In this document: positions 8,634 through 17,251 of the stretch, one piece after another
How positions within the stretch are numbered: the first letter of the stretch is position 1
Layout: each line of letters starts with the position of its first letter
Assembly: GCF_026898115.1 (NCBI RefSeq)
Contig: NZ_CP114036.1
Location: forward strand, 930,001-994,000
Direction of reading: 5' to 3'
Origin: Streptomyces sp. S465
GTDB taxonomy: Bacteria > Actinomycetota > Actinomycetes > Streptomycetales > Streptomycetaceae
Length of the DNA stretch: 64,000 nucleotides
Position numbers and translations under genes: made by a program
Notes under the pieces: generated by a model
What the model was told of the DNA's origin: nothing
Database searches by the model: none
Seen by the model: the letters and a program-made list of their open reading frames with translations, nothing else

Positions 8634-9455
8634 ATGCGTTCCTTTCCCTCCGGTCCGCGCACCGCGCGACGACGCCCCCGCCACCGGCCGCCACGCGGCC
8701 TCGTGTCCGCCGTGGTGGCCGCGTGCGCCGCCGTCGCCGCCGCGGGCTGCACGGCCCAGGCCGGGGTGCGGGACGACGGTGCGGCGCCCACGCTGTCGGC
8801 CCCGGCCAGCGCGGTTCCGCTGTGGCCCGGGTACACCCCGCCGGCCGCGTCCGCACCCGCTCAGGAATCCGACCTCGCCCGCTATCTGCCGGTGGACGAG
8901 GTCCAGGTGCCCGCGGGCGGGCTGGCCGCCCTGTCCGCGAAGAACCTGCTGCTCCACGACCCCAATGTGCCGTCGCTGGTGCAGAAGGAGATCTCCGCCT
9001 GCCCCGCTGACGGCACCTGCCCGCTGCGGGACGCCGTGCACCGCGATCTGACCGGCGACGACCGGGACGAGATGGTGGTGGCGGTCGATCTGCCGAGGTT
9101 CGAGCGGACGCTGCTCCAGGTCTACACGGCCTCGGGCCACACGGTCCGCCCCGTGCTGATCTACTGGGGTCCGCAGGGCCTCACCGGCGAGACCCGCGGC
9201 CGCGATCTGGTGATCAGCGCGATCGGCGAGGACGGCCGGGTCACCACCCGCTTCCGCTGGAACGGCAGGGTCATGGCGGCCGTGACACCCGCGGGCGGGA
9301 CGGGCACCCGGCCGGACTTCCCCGGGGCCGTACCGGCCGTGCCGGAGGCGGTATCGACCGTGCCGCAGTCCGTGCCGACCGTGCCGGACGCCGTACCGGA
9401 GGACCGCGGCGCAGTGGACACGGCCCCCCGTACGGAGACGAGGACGACGCGATGA
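8634..9455 (+). CDS. Lipoprotein, CseA-like, first gene of a two-component operon
   Basis: 273 residues. A long basic n-region, a hydrophobic segment and a lipobox ending AAAGC (Cys39) mark an exported lipoprotein. The body has an acidic loop (DLTGDDRDEMVV) typical of integrin-like or FG-GAP calcium sites, then RFRWNGRVM. The last ~50 residues are low-complexity VP repeats (AVPAVPEAVSTVPQSVPTVP). The stop overlaps the response-regulator start by 4 bp. The order lipoprotein, regulator, kinase is that of cseA-cseB-cseC, where CseA dampens the signal to CseC. No sigE precedes it: the upstream gene is the PAS-LuxR regulator behind a terminator. TAGGCT at about 8618-8623 could be a -10 box. Confidence 0.85.
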   Translation: MRSFPSGPRTARRRPRHRPPRGLVSAVVAACAAVAAAGCTAQAGVRDDGAAPTLSAPASAVPLWPGYTPPAASAPAQESDLARYLPVDEVQVPAGGLAALSAKNLLLHDPNVPSLVQKEISACPADGTCPLRDAVHRDLTGDDRDEMVVAVDLPRFERTLLQVYTASGHTVRPVLIYWGPQGLTGETRGRDLVISAIGEDGRVTTRFRWNGRVMAAVTPAGGTGTRPDFPGAVPAVPEAVSTVPQSVPTVPDAVPEDRGAVDTAPRTETRTTR

Positions 9456-10225
9456 CCACCGCCTTCACCCCACCCGGCCCCGCCCCGGGCCCCGGCTCCC
9501 CGACCGAGGCGCATCTGCTGCTCGTCGAGGACGACGAGGTGATCCGCAATACGGTACGGATGTCTCTGGAGCGGTACGGCTTCACCGTGTCCACCGCGGG
9601 CGACGGCCTCACCGGTCTGGAGATCTTCCGGGAGCGACAGCCCGATCTGCTGCTCCTCGATGTGATGCTGCCCGAGCTGGACGGCATCGGACTGTGCCGC
9701 AGGGTCCGCGAGTTGAGCCTGGCGCCGATCCTGATGATGTCCGCGCGCGGTGACGCCCTCGATGTCGTCTCCGGTCTCGAGGCCGGTGCCGACGACTATG
9801 TCGTCAAACCGTGCGAGTCCGCCGTCCTGGTGGCCCGTATCCGCTCGCTGCTGCGCCGCGCCTCCTTCACCCCGATGGTCCGCGGCCCGCGCGACGAGGC
9901 GCGCGGCGGGGCGCCGGAGGCGGACGGCGCGGCCCGGCCGGACACCCTCGTCTTCGGCGAGCTGACCATCGACACCCTTGGCATGGAGGTGTGCCGCGCG
10001 GGAGAACCGCTGGCCCTGACCCCCACCGAACTGCGGCTGCTGCTGGAGTTCGCCGGCTCGCCCGGTGTGGTGCTGGAGCGCCGTACGCTGCTCAGCCGGG
10101 TCTGGGACCACGCGTGGCAGGGCGACACCCGGGTGGTCGACCTCCATGTGCAGCGGCTGCGCGCGAAGATAGGCGCCGAACGGATCGAGACGGTCCGCGG
10201 CTTCGGCTACAAGCTGCGGCGCTGA
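9452..10225 (+). CDS. OmpR-family response regulator, CseB-like
   Basis: 257 residues. Receiver domain ~20-135 with the acidic pocket VEDDE, phospho-acceptor Asp70 in LLLLDVMLPELDG, and the conserved Lys in DDYVVKP. The winged-helix domain ~165-257 contains ALTPTELRLLLEFAGSPG and GDTRVVDLHVQRLRAKIG, ending TVRGFGYKLRR. It starts inside the stop of the lipoprotein gene, and the kinase follows 5 bp downstream. Wording is very close to CseB of Streptomyces coelicolor. A ~20-residue Ala/Pro-rich N-terminal extension and an acidic linker are unremarkable. Confidence 0.95.
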   Translation: MTTAFTPPGPAPGPGSPTEAHLLLVEDDEVIRNTVRMSLERYGFTVSTAGDGLTGLEIFRERQPDLLLLDVMLPELDGIGLCRRVRELSLAPILMMSARGDALDVVSGLEAGADDYVVKPCESAVLVARIRSLLRRASFTPMVRGPRDEARGGAPEADGAARPDTLVFGELTIDTLGMEVCRAGEPLALTPTELRLLLEFAGSPGVVLERRTLLSRVWDHAWQGDTRVVDLHVQRLRAKIGAERIETVRGFGYKLRR

Positions 10226-10230
10226 CGACG

Positions 10231-11529
10231 ATGACGCTGAGATGGCGGATCGTCGCGCTGGTGGCGGCGGCGACCTGTGCCGCCGCGGCGGCGGTCGGGG
10301 TCCTGGTGCACCACGCCTCACGCGACCGCGAGCTGTCCCAGGCGCGCGACGGGGCCCGCACCACCCTCGACCACGCCGCGCTCATCTACGCCCGCACCGG
10401 CGGCGTCCAGGGCTCCGGTGCCGTGCTGGACGCACCCGGGCTCCCCGCCGGGCTGCGGCGCCTGGTGGCCAAGGGGCACCAGGGCACCGAGTTCGTCACC
10501 GGCCCGGACGGACCCGCGATGTGGGCGGCCCGGCCCGCCGATGGCCAGGTCCTGTCCGTACGCGTCGACATGAAGACCGCGATGCGCAACATCGGCGCGC
10601 TGGACACCAACATCATCCTGGCCGGGCTGATGACCACCGCCGTGGTGCTGCCCCTGGGGGTGCTCACCGCCGAGCGGATGAGCCGGCGGCTGCGGCTCGC
10701 GGCCGCCACCGCGCGGCGGATCGCGGCCGGGGACCTGGACGCCCGGATCTCCGCCGCCACCCGCCCGCACGACGAGATCGCCGAGATCTCCGGGGCCGTG
10801 GACTCGATGGCCGCCGCGCTCCAGGAACGGCTCCTGGACGAGCAGCGGTTCACCGCCGATGTGGCCCATGAGCTGCGCACTCCGCTGATGGGTCTGGTCA
10901 CCGCCGCCGAGCTGCTCCCGCCGGGCGAGGCGGCCGGGTATGTGAGCGACCGGGTACGGGTGCTGTCCACCCTGGTCGAGGATCTGCTGGAGATCTCCCG
11001 GCTGGACGCGGGGGCGGAGGAGGCCGATCTGTCCCCCTGTCCGCTGGGGCCGGTGCTCGACGAGGCCATCGCCGGCACCGGGCTGCCGGCCCGGCTGCGG
11101 ACCGGCGCGGCGCCGGACACCGGGCAGGCGGGCACCGGGCAGCGGGACGCCGGGCAGCCGGACGCCGGGGAGGGCCCGAAGGTGTGGACCGACCCCCGCC
11201 GGCTGGCCCGCATCGTCGCCAATCTCGTGGTCAACGCCCATCGCCACGGCCGGGAACCGGTCGAGGTGACGGTGGCCGCGGACGGCCGGACCGTGACGGT
11301 CCGCGACCACGGCCCCGGCTATCCGGACGACCTGCTGGAGAGGGGCCCGCAGCGGTTCCGCACCGGGGTCCGGGAGCGGGGCCGGGGCCATGGCCTCGGG
11401 CTGACCATCGCGGCCGGGCAGGCCAAGGTTCTCGGCGCCACGCTGGAGTTCGGCAACGCGCCGGACGGCGGAGCGGTCGCCACGCTGCGCCTGCCCGAGG
11501 GGCCGGAGCCCGGTCCGATACAGGACTGA
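10231..11529 (+). CDS. Sensor histidine kinase, CseC-like
   Basis: 432 residues. TM1 at ~5-28, an extracytoplasmic sensor of ~110 residues, TM2 near 130-150, HAMP ~155-205, dimerisation/phosphoacceptor helix with His213 in FTADVAHELRTPL, then an HATPase domain with the N box (NLVVNAHRHG), G1 (VRDHGPGYP) and G2 (GRGHGLGLTI). It pairs with the regulator just upstream. The H-N linker carries a short low-complexity insert (DTGQAGTGQRDAGQPDAGEG). Probable role: sensing envelope state, given the lipoprotein upstream and the peptidoglycan gene downstream. Confidence 0.94.
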   Translation: MTLRWRIVALVAAATCAAAAAVGVLVHHASRDRELSQARDGARTTLDHAALIYARTGGVQGSGAVLDAPGLPAGLRRLVAKGHQGTEFVTGPDGPAMWAARPADGQVLSVRVDMKTAMRNIGALDTNIILAGLMTTAVVLPLGVLTAERMSRRLRLAAATARRIAAGDLDARISAATRPHDEIAEISGAVDSMAAALQERLLDEQRFTADVAHELRTPLMGLVTAAELLPPGEAAGYVSDRVRVLSTLVEDLLEISRLDAGAEEADLSPCPLGPVLDEAIAGTGLPARLRTGAAPDTGQAGTGQRDAGQPDAGEGPKVWTDPRRLARIVANLVVNAHRHGREPVEVTVAADGRTVTVRDHGPGYPDDLLERGPQRFRTGVRERGRGHGLGLTIAAGQAKVLGATLEFGNAPDGGAVATLRLPEGPEPGPIQD

Positions 11530-11667
11530 TACATCGTCGAGCGGAAGTCGAGGCGTGTCAGCGCCCCCGCCGAGACCTCCCGTTGCGGTTTCGAAGATCT
11601 TCGCTGAGGAGGATGGCGCCGACCCCCGCGAATCCTCGCGGCCGGGATCGACGGAGGAGCAATCGGT

Positions 11668-13545
11668 ATGGCAGGTCCCCTGACGGCCCTACGCGCACGA
11701 CGCGCACCGGCCCCGGAGTCGGCGCCGCAGGATTCCAGCCCCCCGGGGCGGCGGCGCCGGACGAGGGGACGCGGGAAGGGGAAGCGGACCGGCATCCGGC
11801 GGTTCTTCACCTGGCGGAAGCTGATCGCCTATGTGGTCGGTCTGTTCGCCCTGCTGATCGGGGCGTTCACCGTGCTCTACTACTCCATCGAGGTTCCCGA
11901 GGCCAACGCCCAGGCGAAGGCGCAGAGCAACGTCTACAAGTACCGCGACGGCACGATCCTCGCCCGCACCGGCGAGATCAACCGCGAGATGGTCTCCCTC
12001 GACCGGGTGCCCACGGGCGTGCAGCACGCGTTCGTCGCGGCCGAGAACAAGTCCTTCTACCAGGATCCGGGCGTGGATCCGATGGGCATCGTGCGCGGAC
12101 TGGTCAACACCGTGACCGGCAAGGGCACCCAGGGCGGGTCGACCATCACCCAGCAGTACGTCAAGAACTACTACCTGAGCCAGGAACAGACCGTCACCCG
12201 CAAGATCAAGGAACTGGTGATCTCCCTCAAGGTCGACCGGCGCAGCTCCAAGGAGGAGATCCTCCAGGGCTATCTGAACACCAGCTACTTCGGCCGCGTC
12301 GCCTACGGCGTCCAGGCCGCCGCCCGCGCGTACTACGACAAGGACGTGGACGACCTCGACATCGCGGAGGGCGCGTACCTGGCGGCGCTGGTGCAGGCCC
12401 CCAGCCAGTACGACTGGGCCGTCGCGACCCCCAAGGCGAAGCGCCTGGTCACCCAGCGCTGGAACTATGTGCTGGACAACATGGTCGACATGCACTGGCT
12501 GGACGCCGCACAGCGGAAGCGGATGCGCTTCCCCACGCCGGTCGCCCCCGAGCCCGCCCCCGGCCTCAGCGGCCAGGCCGGCTATCTGGTGGACGCCGCC
12601 CGCAATGAGCTGATCGCCGCGGGCGTCAGCGAACAGGAGCTCGCCGCGGGCGGCTGGACCATCACCCTCTCCATCGATCCGGCCAAGCAGCGGGCGCTGG
12701 AGGAGACGATGCGGCAGGGCCTGGACGGCTCCGCCAAGGGCAAACAGGGCCGTGCGGACGCCGCCGCCACCCAGGGCGGCGCGGTCTCGATGAACCCGGA
12801 GAACGGGCACATCGTCGCCCTCTACGGCGGCCGGGACTACACCGAGCACTATCTGTCCAACGCGACCCGCGGCGACTACCAGGTGGGTCCGGTTTTCGAA
12901 CCGGTCATCACCGCCGCGTCCATCGACACCAAGGCGCGGAAGAAGCCGACCGCCGACAGGCTGGGCGCCGTCAAGAGCACCGCCCGTGCGCTCGGCATGG
13001 ACACCGACAGCGGCGGCTTCGACAAGGAGCAGTCGGTCGAGCTGGGGCTGATGGGGTCCAGTCCGCTGAGGATGGCCGGTGTCTACGCCTCCTTCGACCA
13101 CGAGGGCAAGCGGATCACCCCCAGCATCGTGCAGTCCGCGCGGCGCGGCGACGAGACGGCCGATCCGCCGGACGCGGTGGGCGATCGGGCGATCGACCCG
13201 ACGGCGGCCCGGCTGATCAGCCGGAGTCTCATCGACGGCGACGGCGGACCGGACGCGGTACGCGCGATCAAGCGGCCCGCGGCGGGCAAGGGCGGGGTGT
13301 CCGACGACAAGCGGGCGGCCTGGTACGTCGGCTACACCCCGGACCTGGTCACCGCGGTCGGCCTGTTCGGCGAGGACCCCACCACGCGAAAGCAGATCCG
13401 GTTGCGGAACGCCGGTGTCCAGCGGGTCGCCGACCTGTGGAACCGCTACACCGACAAGGCGCTGAGCGGGGTGCCCGCCGCGTGGTTCGACTTCGAGGAG
13501 GGCTCGGTTCCGGTCCCGGCCCAGACGGTGGCTAACGCACGGTGA
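11668..13545 (+). CDS. Class A penicillin-binding protein with intact glycosyltransferase and degenerate transpeptidase
   Basis: 625 residues. Basic cytoplasmic tail, one membrane anchor (~53-75), then a GT51 domain with catalytic Glu126 in AAENKSFYQDPGVD and GGSTITQQYVKNYYL. The transpeptidase half is recognisable but disabled. The usual GSTFKP (Ser-x-x-Lys) reads GPVFEP: Pro408 replaces the nucleophile Ser and Glu411 the Lys. The stretch of ~100 residues that should hold SxN is missing, and KTGT reads KGGV (541-544). AWYVGYTPDLVTAVGLFG shows the fold was once ordinary. Expected role: glycan-strand polymerisation without cross-linking, or a scaffold. GGAGGAG precedes the ATG. It follows the CseBC-like genes and may be in their regulon. 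Confidence 0.9.
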   Translation: MAGPLTALRARRAPAPESAPQDSSPPGRRRRTRGRGKGKRTGIRRFFTWRKLIAYVVGLFALLIGAFTVLYYSIEVPEANAQAKAQSNVYKYRDGTILARTGEINREMVSLDRVPTGVQHAFVAAENKSFYQDPGVDPMGIVRGLVNTVTGKGTQGGSTITQQYVKNYYLSQEQTVTRKIKELVISLKVDRRSSKEEILQGYLNTSYFGRVAYGVQAAARAYYDKDVDDLDIAEGAYLAALVQAPSQYDWAVATPKAKRLVTQRWNYVLDNMVDMHWLDAAQRKRMRFPTPVAPEPAPGLSGQAGYLVDAARNELIAAGVSEQELAAGGWTITLSIDPAKQRALEETMRQGLDGSAKGKQGRADAAATQGGAVSMNPENGHIVALYGGRDYTEHYLSNATRGDYQVGPVFEPVITAASIDTKARKKPTADRLGAVKSTARALGMDTDSGGFDKEQSVELGLMGSSPLRMAGVYASFDHEGKRITPSIVQSARRGDETADPPDAVGDRAIDPTAARLISRSLIDGDGGPDAVRAIKRPAAGKGGVSDDKRAAWYVGYTPDLVTAVGLFGEDPTTRKQIRLRNAGVQRVADLWNRYTDKALSGVPAAWFDFEEGSVPVPAQTVANAR

Positions 13546-13885
13546 GGGTGGCGGCCAGGCCGCCGGAGACAAGCGCGGCCCCGAGGAGAGTGGCCAGGAG
13601 CAGCCGGCGGCGCAGCGTCCGGTAGACCTCCTGGTACTCCGCCCGCAGCTGCTCGCAGCGCCGCACCACCGTGCGCAGGTTCCGCTCGGTGACGGCCAGC
13701 TGGTCCTGGACGTAGAGCCGTTCGACCTCCGCCCGCTGGGCGGAGGTCAGCCAGTCGAGCCGGCCGGTGAAGCGGCGGGCCCGCTCCCGGGCCGCGTCCC
13801 GCTCCGTCTGGAGCAGCAGATAGCCCTCGATCTGGTTGATTCCGGCGGCGATACCGGGGGACTCGGCGGCTCGGGCCATGCTCAC
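13532..13885 (-). CDS. Small helical protein with a C-terminal membrane anchor
   Basis: 117 residues from a GTG that overlaps the stop of the oxidase gene by 4 bp (GTGA), so it is probably translated with it. Residues ~20-95 are charged and helical ([40 protein letters not shown]), suggesting a coiled coil. Residues ~97-115 form one membrane span ([20 protein letters not shown]). I do not recognise a family. Position suggests an assembly or anchoring partner of the oxidase subunit. The 3' end overlaps that of the convergent PBP gene by 14 bp. Confidence 0.8.
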   Translation of the reverse strand: MSMARAAESPGIAAGINQIEGYLLLQTERDAARERARRFTGRLDWLTSAQRAEVERLYVQDQLAVTERNLRTVVRRCEQLRAEYQEVYRTLRRRLLLATLLGAALVSGGLAATLTVR

Positions 13886-15546
13886 GCCACACTCTCCTTC
13901 TGACCGACATCGGGATGGTGCAGATCGAACGCGGGGGATTCGGAACGGATCTTCGGCAGGCTGACGAAGTTATGGCGCGGCGGCGGACAGGAGGTCGCCC
14001 ATTCCAGCGAACGGCCATAGCCCCAGGGGTCGTCGGCCTCGATCTTCTTGCCGTACTTGGCAGTCTTCCAGACGTTGTAGAGGAACGGCAGGAACGACAG
14101 GCCGAGGACGAAGGAGCTGATGGTCGAGATGGTGTTCAGCGTGGTGAAGCCATCGGCGGCCAGATAGTCGGGAATTCTGCGGAGCATTCCCTCGGCGCCG
14201 AGCCAGTGCTGCACCAGGAAGGTGCCGTGGAAGCCGAGGAAAAGGGTCCAGAAGGTGATCTTGCCGAGCCGCTCGTCGAGCATCTTGCCGGTGAACTTGG
14301 GCCACCAGAAGTGGAATCCGGCGAACATCGCGAAGACGACGGTGCCGAAGATGACGTAGTGGAAGTGAGCCACCACGAAGTAGGTGTCCGAGACGTGGAA
14401 GTCCATCGGCGGCGACGCCAGGATCACACCGGTCAGACCGCCGAAGACGAAGGTGATGAGGAAGCCGACCGCCCAGAGCATCGGGGTCTCGAAGCTGAGC
14501 GACCCCTTCCACATCGTGCCGATCCAGTTGAAGAACTTGATACCGGTGGGCACGGCGATCAGGAACGTCATGAACGAGAAGAACGGCAGCAGCACACCGC
14601 CGGTGACATACATGTGGTGCGCCCAGACGGTGACCGAAAGGCCCGCGATGGAAATCGTCGCCGCGATGAGCGAGACATAGCCGAACATCGGTTTCCGGGA
14701 GAAGACCGGAATGACCTCGGAAACGATGCCGAAGAACGGCAGGGCGATGATGTAGACCTCCGGGTGGCCGAAGAACCAGAAGAGGTGCTGCCAGAGCAAG
14801 GCCCCGCCATTGGCCGCGTCGAAGACGTGCGCCCCGAATTGGCGGTCCGCCTCCAGGGCGAACAGCGCCGCCGCGAGCACCGGGAAGGCCAGCAGCACCA
14901 GCAAGCCGGTCAGCAGCACGTTCCAGGTGAAGATCGGCATCCGGAACATCGTCATGCCCGGGGCGCGCATGCAGATGATCGTGGTGATGAAGTTGACCGA
15001 GCCGAGGATCGTGCCGAAGCCGGAGAGGGCCAGACCCATGATCCACATGTCCGCGCCCACCCCCGGTGAACGCACCGCGTCCGACAGCGGGGAGTAGGCG
15101 AACCAGCCGAAGTCGGCCGCGCCCTGCGGGGTCAGGAAGCCGCCCACCGCGATCAGCGAACCGAACAGGTACAGCCAGTACGCGAACATGTTCAGCCGCG
15201 GGAACGCCACATCGGGCGCACCGATCTGCAACGGCATGATCCAGTTGGCGAACCCCGCGAACAGCGGGGTGGCGAACATCAGCAGCATGATCGTGCCATG
15301 CATGGTGAACGCCTGGTTGAACTGCTCGTTCGACATGATCTGCGTCCCCGGACGGGCCAGCTCGGCGCGCATCAGCAGCGCCATCACCCCGCCGAGGCAG
15401 AAGAAGGCGAACGAGGTGATCAGGTAGAGCGTGCCGATCGTCTTGTGATCGGTGGTGGTCAGCCATTTCACGGCCGTGGCCCCCGGCCCGGGGCGGCGTG
15501 ACGGCGGGGCGGCCGGCGCCGCCGCGACAACGGTGTTGTTCCTCAT
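13882..15546 (-). CDS. ctaD: Cytochrome c oxidase subunit I (aa3 type), stand-alone paralogue
   Basis: 554 residues with twelve predicted membrane spans. Haem and copper ligands are present: [11 protein letters not shown] (low-spin haem His), [13 protein letters not shown] (CuB His and the cross-linked Tyr), [10 protein letters not shown] (CuB His pair) and [11 protein letters not shown] (high-spin haem and low-spin haem His). It is the catalytic subunit reducing O2 to water and pumping protons. No subunit II, III or qcr gene lies nearby, so it is likely an alternative copy used with partners encoded elsewhere. It shares a promoter-like upstream sequence with the divergent ECF sigma gene. Confidence 0.96.
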   Translation of the reverse strand: MRNNTVVAAAPAAPPSRRPGPGATAVKWLTTTDHKTIGTLYLITSFAFFCLGGVMALLMRAELARPGTQIMSNEQFNQAFTMHGTIMLLMFATPLFAGFANWIMPLQIGAPDVAFPRLNMFAYWLYLFGSLIAVGGFLTPQGAADFGWFAYSPLSDAVRSPGVGADMWIMGLALSGFGTILGSVNFITTIICMRAPGMTMFRMPIFTWNVLLTGLLVLLAFPVLAAALFALEADRQFGAHVFDAANGGALLWQHLFWFFGHPEVYIIALPFFGIVSEVIPVFSRKPMFGYVSLIAATISIAGLSVTVWAHHMYVTGGVLLPFFSFMTFLIAVPTGIKFFNWIGTMWKGSLSFETPMLWAVGFLITFVFGGLTGVILASPPMDFHVSDTYFVVAHFHYVIFGTVVFAMFAGFHFWWPKFTGKMLDERLGKITFWTLFLGFHGTFLVQHWLGAEGMLRRIPDYLAADGFTTLNTISTISSFVLGLSFLPFLYNVWKTAKYGKKIEADDPWGYGRSLEWATSCPPPRHNFVSLPKIRSESPAFDLHHPDVGQKESVA

Positions 15547-15650
15547 GATCGCTAGGTGTCCGGCACCCCGTGGATCGTCACTCCGACGGCCGGTCAGGAT
15601 TTCTCGCCGCGAGGTGTGATGATCTGCGGTGTGCCGGACACCTTCGGATC
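15547..15650. promoter_or_regulatory. Paired divergent promoter-like motifs upstream of ctaD and the ECF sigma gene
   Basis: The 35 bp before the sigma ATG (15616-15650, plus) and the 35 bp before the ctaD ATG (15547-15581, minus) agree at 28 positions and sit at exactly the same distance from their start codons. Shared parts are GTGAyGATC, then CGG, then an identical GTGCCGGACACCT, then GATC directly before ATG. This looks like one promoter sequence used twice, with a GTGA/GATC -35-like and a CGGACACC-like downstream element. Probable recognition by the adjacent ECF sigma factor is inference. Confidence 0.7.
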
Positions 15651-16238
15651 ATGAGCACCGACGACGCCTTCGACGCCGCCTACCGTGAGCATTACTGGGC
15701 GGTCAGCCGTTTTGTGGCACGGCGGCTGGACGACCAGGCATGGGACGTCGAGGAAGTGGTCGCCGAGGTCTTCGCGGTGGCCTGGCGCCGCCGGGCCGAA
15801 CTGCCCGGGTCACCACTGCCGTGGCTGTACGGGGTGGCCCGGCACTGCCTGGCCAACACCGTGCGCGGCAAGGGCCGTTACCGCAGACTGCTGCTCAAAC
15901 TGGGCCACCACGAGGTGACGCGCGGCGGGCACACCGTGGCGAGCCCGGACGCGGAACGGCCCGGCTCCTGGGTGCTGGAGGCGCTGTCCCGGCTCGCCGA
16001 GGCCGATCAGGAGGTGCTGCGGCTGACGGCGTGGGAGGAGCTGACCGTCGAGGAGCTCAGCACCGTGCTGGGGTGCGGCCGGTCCGCCGCGGCCATGCGG
16101 CTGCACCGGGCGCGGCGGCGGCTGCGGGAGCAGATAGAGACCCTGCGCCGGGACGACCGGGTCTCGCTGGGGTGCACGAGCGGCAAGGGCGAGATGGCCG
16201 ATAAAGCCAATAAGGCCAATAAGGATGGACACGCATGA
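15651..16238 (+). CDS. ECF RNA polymerase sigma factor
   Basis: 195 residues. Region 2 at ~10-75 (AYREHYWAVSRFVARRL, VVAEVFAVAWRRRAELP) and region 4 at ~125-180 (LSRLAEADQEVLRLTAWEELTVEELSTVLGCGRSAAAMRLHRARRRLRE). ATG 15651 is chosen over an upstream in-frame start because residues before it have no family match. The stop overlaps the next gene by 4 bp (ATGA), so sigma and partner are translationally coupled. A near-copy of its own upstream sequence precedes the divergent ctaD, implying autoregulation and control of the oxidase. The C-terminal tail is Lys/Asn-rich (DKANKANKDGHA). Confidence 0.93.
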   Translation: MSTDDAFDAAYREHYWAVSRFVARRLDDQAWDVEEVVAEVFAVAWRRRAELPGSPLPWLYGVARHCLANTVRGKGRYRRLLLKLGHHEVTRGGHTVASPDAERPGSWVLEALSRLAEADQEVLRLTAWEELTVEELSTVLGCGRSAAAMRLHRARRRLREQIETLRRDDRVSLGCTSGKGEMADKANKANKDGHA

Positions 16239-17215
16239 CCGACGAACTGGATCTGCTCCACGAGGCCGACCCCGTGTCCGCCGACACCGGCCGTTGGCGG
16301 GACCGGCCGCTGGACGCGCGCGCCGAGCTGCTGCTGCGACAGCTGCCGTCCCGGGACCGGGGGCGCCGTACCGTCCGGCGCGTGGTCTGGAGCCTGGAGG
16401 CCGCGGCGGCCGCGACGATCCTCGCCCTCGCGCTGACCGTCCCGGGCACCGGCTCCTCCCCCGCCGTGGCCGCGTCCAGGCCACTGCCGCTGGTGGCACA
16501 CGCCTCCCGCGCCGACGTACCGCTCGCCGCGATCGTCCGGCGGGCGCGGGCGGCGGCCGAGGAGTTCCCGGCGAAGAGCGAGCGAGGCAGCCATATCCAG
16601 TCCTGGTCGCTGGGGATGGCGTCGGGGAAGGACCCGGTGACGCTCCCCCAGGAGTCACTGACCCGCTGGAACGCGGACGGCAGCGGTTCGCTGCTGGTGG
16701 TGGCCACCGATCCGCGCCACCCGGGCCGCCCGGTGATCGAGGACGGTCCCCCGCCGCGCACCGTCAACGACGGCAAGGTGCTGCGCAACGAGCACTATCC
16801 GGCCGGTATCGGCGGCGCCAACGAGAACTACTTCGAGGACCCCCCGTCCGGTGCCCAGGCGCTGCGCGAGTATCTCGCCGTCTGGACGCCGGGCGCGGAC
16901 CGCGACCCGGCGGACCTGATCTCGGCCGTGCGGTCCTTCCTCTCGGTGTGGACCCCGGGGCCGCGCCAGAGGGCGGACATCCTCACCCTGCTGTCCGGGA
17001 TCGAGGGGCTGCGCCCGGCGGGCAAGGTCACCGACCGGCTGGGCCGGGAGGGGCAGGGGTTCCGGTTCACCACCGCCCTGGGGGGCCGCTATCTCATCGT
17101 CCTCGACCCGGACGACGGCAGGGTGCTGGACGTCGAGGAGACCGTCACCCGGGACGATCCCGAGTACCGGGTGAAGGCGGGCGATGTCATGTCCTACACC
17201 GCCTGGATCTCCTGA
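16235..17215 (+). CDS. CU044_5270-type membrane protein, probable anti-sigma partner
   Basis: 326 residues. Short cytoplasmic N-terminus (~1-50), one membrane span (~53-75, SLEAAAAATILALALTVP), then a ~240-residue outer domain. It has the layout of actinobacterial proteins paired with ECF factors and annotated as the CU044_5270 family. The ATGA overlap with the sigma gene supports a sigma/regulator pair. I see no ZAS zinc motif (HxxxCxxC), so if it is an anti-sigma factor it is not of that class. The outer domain would sense an unknown envelope or redox condition. Confidence 0.8.
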   Translation: MTDELDLLHEADPVSADTGRWRDRPLDARAELLLRQLPSRDRGRRTVRRVVWSLEAAAAATILALALTVPGTGSSPAVAASRPLPLVAHASRADVPLAAIVRRARAAAEEFPAKSERGSHIQSWSLGMASGKDPVTLPQESLTRWNADGSGSLLVVATDPRHPGRPVIEDGPPPRTVNDGKVLRNEHYPAGIGGANENYFEDPPSGAQALREYLAVWTPGADRDPADLISAVRSFLSVWTPGPRQRADILTLLSGIEGLRPAGKVTDRLGREGQGFRFTTALGGRYLIVLDPDDGRVLDVEETVTRDDPEYRVKAGDVMSYTAWIS

Positions 17216-17251
17216 CCGGGCAGGACGAGCGGCGGACCGCGCGGGCGGGCG

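Noticed and set aside
13915..15466. Long frames antisense to or shifted from ctaD
   Set aside because: CtaD has complete haem and copper ligands; the alternatives are charged low-complexity sequence.
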